The notes beneath the pieces were generated by a model. It saw only the letters and a program-made list of their open reading frames with translations, was not told the DNA's origin and did no database searches. A stretch of DNA of 64,000 nucleotides. Origin: Viscum album. Lineage: Eukaryota; Streptophyta; Magnoliopsida; Santalales; Viscaceae. Made by a program: the position numbers and the translations under genes. The DNA is taken from contig OY728165.1 of assembly GCA_963277665.1 (NCBI GenBank), positions 1,760,586,772 through 1,760,650,771 of the forward strand, given 5' to 3'. Below are positions 60,471 through 64,000 of the stretch, piece by piece (position 1 is the first letter of the stretch; every line of letters starts with the position of its first letter).

Positions 60471-60940
60471 AAGTTAGGGGTAACACATAAAGGGTAATCC
60501 AAAGACAAAAGTTGATGACTTATAAATAAACTTTAATCTCTTTAACTCATGAGTCTGTAGGATTCAATCCAGGCTTTTCATGATCTTCCTTCTAACAAAT
60601 ATTCTTAGGGGCATTTTTCCCTTAATAAGGGTTCATACTAAGATTGTGAATTTATCAAAACATATCCCCCGGGAGTGTCGTAACCAAGAGTGCAGCAAGG
60701 CCCGTTTTCGTGCACCAGTTCCCGTTCGAGTCTAGCTCAAAGCGGTGTTTTCGGGTTTTACCCCTAGGATACATCTGTGCCAGAGCCGCCTCTACCTGCT
60801 CGTATCCAGACAGGGATGTATTTGTTTGATAAACCACTTACTTAGTATTTACCAAAACATAGGGATGTTTTTTTTATGCTTAGTCTTGTATCTAAGGCTT
60901 TACTAGGGTTTCCTAATCCCAAAAATAACTAAACCTATCC

Positions 60941-60950
60941 TCTGATACCA
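60941..60950 (-). other. Primer binding site of element E
   Basis: Minus-strand TGGTATCAGA, four bases from the LTR end; iMet tRNA type. Confidence 0.9.
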
Positions 60951-62101
60951 ACTATGACAACCCTGCTTTTTATTACATAAAACTTCACTTGATACAACAA
61001 AGAAGATCGAGAGGTTTAGTGTCTTTGGGGCTTAGGATCATTACATAAAAACTTTAAACTTGCAATACAACATCCTTATTGAAAACTTCCTTTACATGAC
61101 CACTACATTCCTTCGTACTTAGCATTGCATGGGATAACCTGAGGACATGCATAAGAAAAGGGTGAGCTATAAAGCCCAGTAAGGGAGTACACAATGAATA
61201 ACACGAGGAGTACAAAACATGTTAGGAAATAGGAATATCAATAGAGCATAAGAGAGACATGAACATAAAGGCATGATAAAGCATGATAATCATAACATGG
61301 AAATGTGGCAACAACACTTAACATTGAATTAGCATGAGCCAAGGCTCATTGCACATGGAGCATGAGTAAACCCTCATTGCACTTGAAGCACGAGTAAACC
61401 CTCGTTGCACTTGAATTAGCATGAGTCAACACTCATTGCACATGACGTATCATGATACTATACTTTACCCAATGCATTGGAGCGCTATAAAGGGCGCACC
61501 CTTCGTAAACATTTTTTTCATGCATAAGTGTGCCACATGGATCATAAAACATGGATTCATAAAACATAATCATTTATTCCACGATAAAGGAATGTGGAAT
61601 TCATACATGAAACTTTATAATCAATAAGTAAATGTGCATAAAGGTGAATACCCTTGATGGATAAATGGGCATGGTATTCACTACACAATGATATTGGCTT
61701 AGAAAATCGGTGTGATTTCGGCAGCGTAACGGCGTGACATAAGAATTCATAAAAAAGGTTGATGAGAGAGAAAGGGGTTCCTCATCATATTTAAATGTAA
61801 TGGACAGTAAGGAGATCATATATATACATGTCCCAACAATAGAAGTGGAATTTAGATTCAGGATACAAATGTATTGCTTGATTATAAAAGAAGAGAGAGA
61901 TGTTCCTTTCGGAATTTCGGCATAGTAACGGGTGTACATGGGAGGCATTTAATGAGAGAGAAAGGGTTCTCCCATCATTCAAACAATAAGAGGGTAGTAT
62001 GGGTGAGGTGCGAAACCATAACCCAACATTCATAAATGAAATTAAAAGGGAAATACAACTTAAAGAAAATTAACAAAAATGAGAAAGGAAGAAAAACCCT
62101 T

Positions 62102-62105
62102 ACTT
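62102..62105 (-). promoter_or_regulatory. Putative splice donor in element E 5' LTR
   Basis: TTCCAA|GTAAGGG on the minus strand, about 150 bp after the TATA box; would pair with the acceptor at 60457. Confidence 0.5.
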
Positions 62106-63095
62106 GGAAGTGTGCTTCCAAAGGCTAGAGTGAGGCTTGTGAGAGGCTTCTTGGGAGCTTGGGGCACCTTGAGAGGATTCTAGAGAGAGTAGGGCAGAGG
62201 TTGGACGAACTTCAAGGGCTTTGAGTGAGGAGGAAGTGGGAGCTTGGGTGGGTTTATATAGGAAAGGTGAGAGAATTCTTTATTATTTAGGTTTGGGACC
62301 CCTTATATTAAAATAATCCAAACCACAAACCATCCCATGGTATTAGCCCATGGTTTCTGGAAAAGGAAAGAGGAAAACAATATTTTACAAGTCCAAGGTC
62401 CGAACTTATTAAAAAAATTAGGGTTGCTTATGTGGAGGTGAGTCACACTCCCATGGAAATTAATTTAAAAAGGCAAAGTGTTGAATAAGTCTTGAGGGCT
62501 CCATTAATGCTTTGAAAAGTGAGTCAAACAAACCCAAAACCTCATTATTTTAATGATAAAACATATATTGGCCGAGCCTAAGGATTATGGTATTTTATTA
62601 CATCACCATTGGGTCATTATGATGTCATAAAACACATTATATATTTAAATGGTATTTAATTTTTACCCACAAATTGGACTGTCTCAGAAAATTATGAAAA
62701 ATTCACCGTTGGATAATTTCGACGTCCTGATTCCAAAAATAATATTTATTTTATCTAAATAATTTTCTAAATATGTGAATTTTCACTTTTAAAATAAAAA
62801 CCGACATTTATAAAAAAAAATTCACGGGTTTTGACAGAAATGGCTTTCAAACCTTAATAAACATTTTAATTACATTCATAAAATTATAAGATCATTTATA
62901 ATTAATGACAATTAATTTAATATTAATAATAATATTTTATTAAAATATTATTTAATTCAAAAATCATTTAATTTAATAAAATATAATTCTTAATTAAATA
63001 ATAACAAAAAACACCATTTGTACTTTAAAAACTAATTACAATGTATCAAAAATGACTAGAAATTATATATAAAAAAAATGTACATGAACAGGGTT

Positions 63096-63365
63096 CTACT
63101 TATTTGTTACATAACCCCTTAAAATAGCCGCATAAGACCTAAGGGTAAGGTGCGCGATGGTGACAGACTCTTGGGGCTGCTCGGATAACATCGCTCGAGT
63201 GGTAATCTCTATCAACTTCCATTTTTCCCGTAGACGATCACGTTCGAGCTTGACTTGATGAAGCTCAGCTTGGGCTTGGTCAAGGGCAAAGCCCAAAGAC
63301 GCCACCTCTTTACCGAGCTCCGACAAATGGGCTTCGTAAGGGGCAATTCTACTGGATGAGGACAT
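63096..63365 (-). CDS. LTR-borne ORF, 89 codons, predicted coiled coil (5' LTR copy)
   Basis: Same ORF as at 55710-55441, with two amino-acid differences (Ala2 to Ser and Gly27 to Ala) and no frame disruption. The upstream TATA-like motif, initiation context and GC-rich composition are likewise kept. As the copies were identical at insertion, their shared openness says little about selection; the composition contrast with the rest of the LTR is the stronger hint. Function unknown. Confidence 0.5.
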   Translation of the reverse strand: MSSSSRIAPYEAHLSELGKEVASLGFALDQAQAELHQVKLERDRLREKWKLIEITTRAMLSEQPQESVTIAHLTLRSYAAILRGYVTNK

Positions 63366-63566
63366 CGCTTCCTTTGTCTGAGTAGAAAATTGGTTCGTTA
63401 AAGCCTTATATTTAAACTACCCAGACGATCACTGTTCAACGGCTATAAAAGTAACGGTCACAAATCTTAACGTTAAACTAAAGAAGTTGACATCATATAA
63501 AAACATAAAGAAACATTTAACTGGATCAAGAGGGATTTTCCATTAATGAAAATTTGGGTCGTTACA

Positions 63567-63774
63567 TAATCAGTGTCCCCATATTTCAATTCCGAGAACT
63601 TGTTCAAAAACTAGAAAAACCACCACGTATGTTTACTGAACATACACAATCAAATCTTCAGAACTTCATTCCATGCACACCAGGCCTCTGAATCAGGCGC
63701 TGTCAGAAACTGCGGACTCGTAAAATTCAACGAAATTATGAAAAACATTTCCTTGAAATTTTTGGGTCTTTACA
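63567..63774 (-). repeat. Element D 5' LTR, second part
   Basis: Matches 47402-47609. It ends TTTACA at 63774 (minus strand TGTAAAGACCC), the true outer end of element D. Confidence 0.85.
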
Positions 63775-63779
63775 ACCTA
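63775..63779. other. Target-site duplication of element D, right copy
   Basis: accta, identical to 44201-44205. Confidence 0.9.
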
Positions 63780-64000
63780 CATGATGAAAAGGTAATCCTA
63801 CAATAAGGATTGTAAAAAAATTTATTTTTGGTGTTTTCAATAATATAAATCAAAAATAGATTTTACAGTATATTATTATGTTGAAAAAAATATTAGATCA
63901 CTGAATGGAATTCTAATTAGAAGATAACCAATATGCTGAAGAATCCAAATTGTATATCACATATAATAATTTTTTTCCAAACATTATTTAAGTACATATA

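Larger units (their letters stand above)
53278..63566 (-). mobile_element. Element E: young, nearly complete Tekay-like Ty3/gypsy element
   Basis: This is a 10.3-kb element on the minus strand. The 5' LTR is 60955-63566, PBS 60941-60950, gag 60453-59350, pol to 55961, PPT about 55912-55925 and the 3' LTR 53278-55911. LTRs start TGTAACGACC and end GGGTTGTCA. They are nearly identical; the main difference is a 21-bp stretch present at about 53300 and absent near 60977. Flanking 5-mers are atcta (left) and taatc (right), so a clean duplication is not evident. Three visible coding lesions remain. It inserted into the 5' LTR of element D. Confidence 0.95.
60955..63566 (-). repeat. Element E 5' LTR
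   Basis: 2612 bp, nearly identical to 53278-55911. It has the TATA box at 62260-62253, donor at 62104/62103, hairpin units 61332-61441, and the same U3 ORF. The PBS follows at once on the minus strand, so this is the 5' copy and the one expected to drive the element. Confidence 0.92.
44206..63774 (-). mobile_element. Element D: minus-strand Ty3/gypsy element, interrupted by element E
   Basis: The 3' LTR is 44206-47609. The 5' LTR is 50099-53277 plus 63567-63774, split by element E. An iMet-type PBS is at 50088-50097, a polypurine tract at 47611-47622, and the exact 5-bp duplication accta lies on both outer sides. The 2.5-kb interior holds gag, a protease tail, RNase H tail and the end of integrase, with RT and the integrase core deleted. 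The split LTR sums to about 3.39 kb, against 3.40 kb for the intact one, which confirms the nesting. It cannot be autonomous. Confidence 0.9.

Overview
This is plant nuclear DNA, and it consists of transposable elements nested inside one another. I find no host gene, tRNA, rRNA or CRISPR. The background is very AT-rich. Almost every recognisable protein segment is Ty3/gypsy gag-pol, and one segment is a CACTA (En/Spm) transposase. Chromodomain (Tekay/Del-type) chromoviruses together with an Ogre/Tat-type element that has a second RNase H indicate a large, repeat-rich angiosperm genome. The species cannot be named from this window.

Layout. 1-1560: 3' end of a decayed minus-strand Ty3 element (LTR, then the end of pol). 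1563-5149: decayed plus-strand Tekay-like gag-pol (element A). Its 3' LTR starts at 5195, is split by another insertion at 8246, and resumes at 27452-28135. 8247-27451: a 19-kb Ogre/Tat-like element (B) with both LTRs (about 2.3 kb each), an extra ORF before gag, a broken gag-pol with two RNase H domains, a repeat-rich 4.3-kb 3' region, and an antisense 208-codon ORF with its own LTR-like promoter. 28979-33312: a probable isolated 5' LTR plus primer binding site. 35060-37740: minus-strand Ty3 remnant (C) lacking RT. 38180-42477: part of a CACTA element with a TNP2 fragment, a 2.3-kb array of a 10-bp unit, a promoter-like region and a terminal CACTA end. 44206-63774: minus-strand Ty3 element D, bounded by an exact 5-bp duplication (accta). 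Its 5' LTR is split by element E at 53278-63566.

Element E is the youngest. Its LTRs are close to identical by eye, and gag, protease, RT, RNase H, integrase and chromodomain are all present with only three visible lesions. E is related to A at protein level, so the window holds an old and a young member of similar lineages.

The most unusual signals are: (1) an 89-codon, GC-rich, coiled-coil ORF inside the U3 of both E LTRs; (2) a splice donor in the E LTR paired with a strong acceptor just upstream of the gag ATG; (3) four short hairpins in each E LTR, one with a compensatory base change in its stem; (4) the antisense gene in B with an LTR-like promoter; (5) about 25 copies of a TGACNTTAAACT motif in the 3' region of B; (6) the 10-bp array between the CACTA promoter and its transposase.
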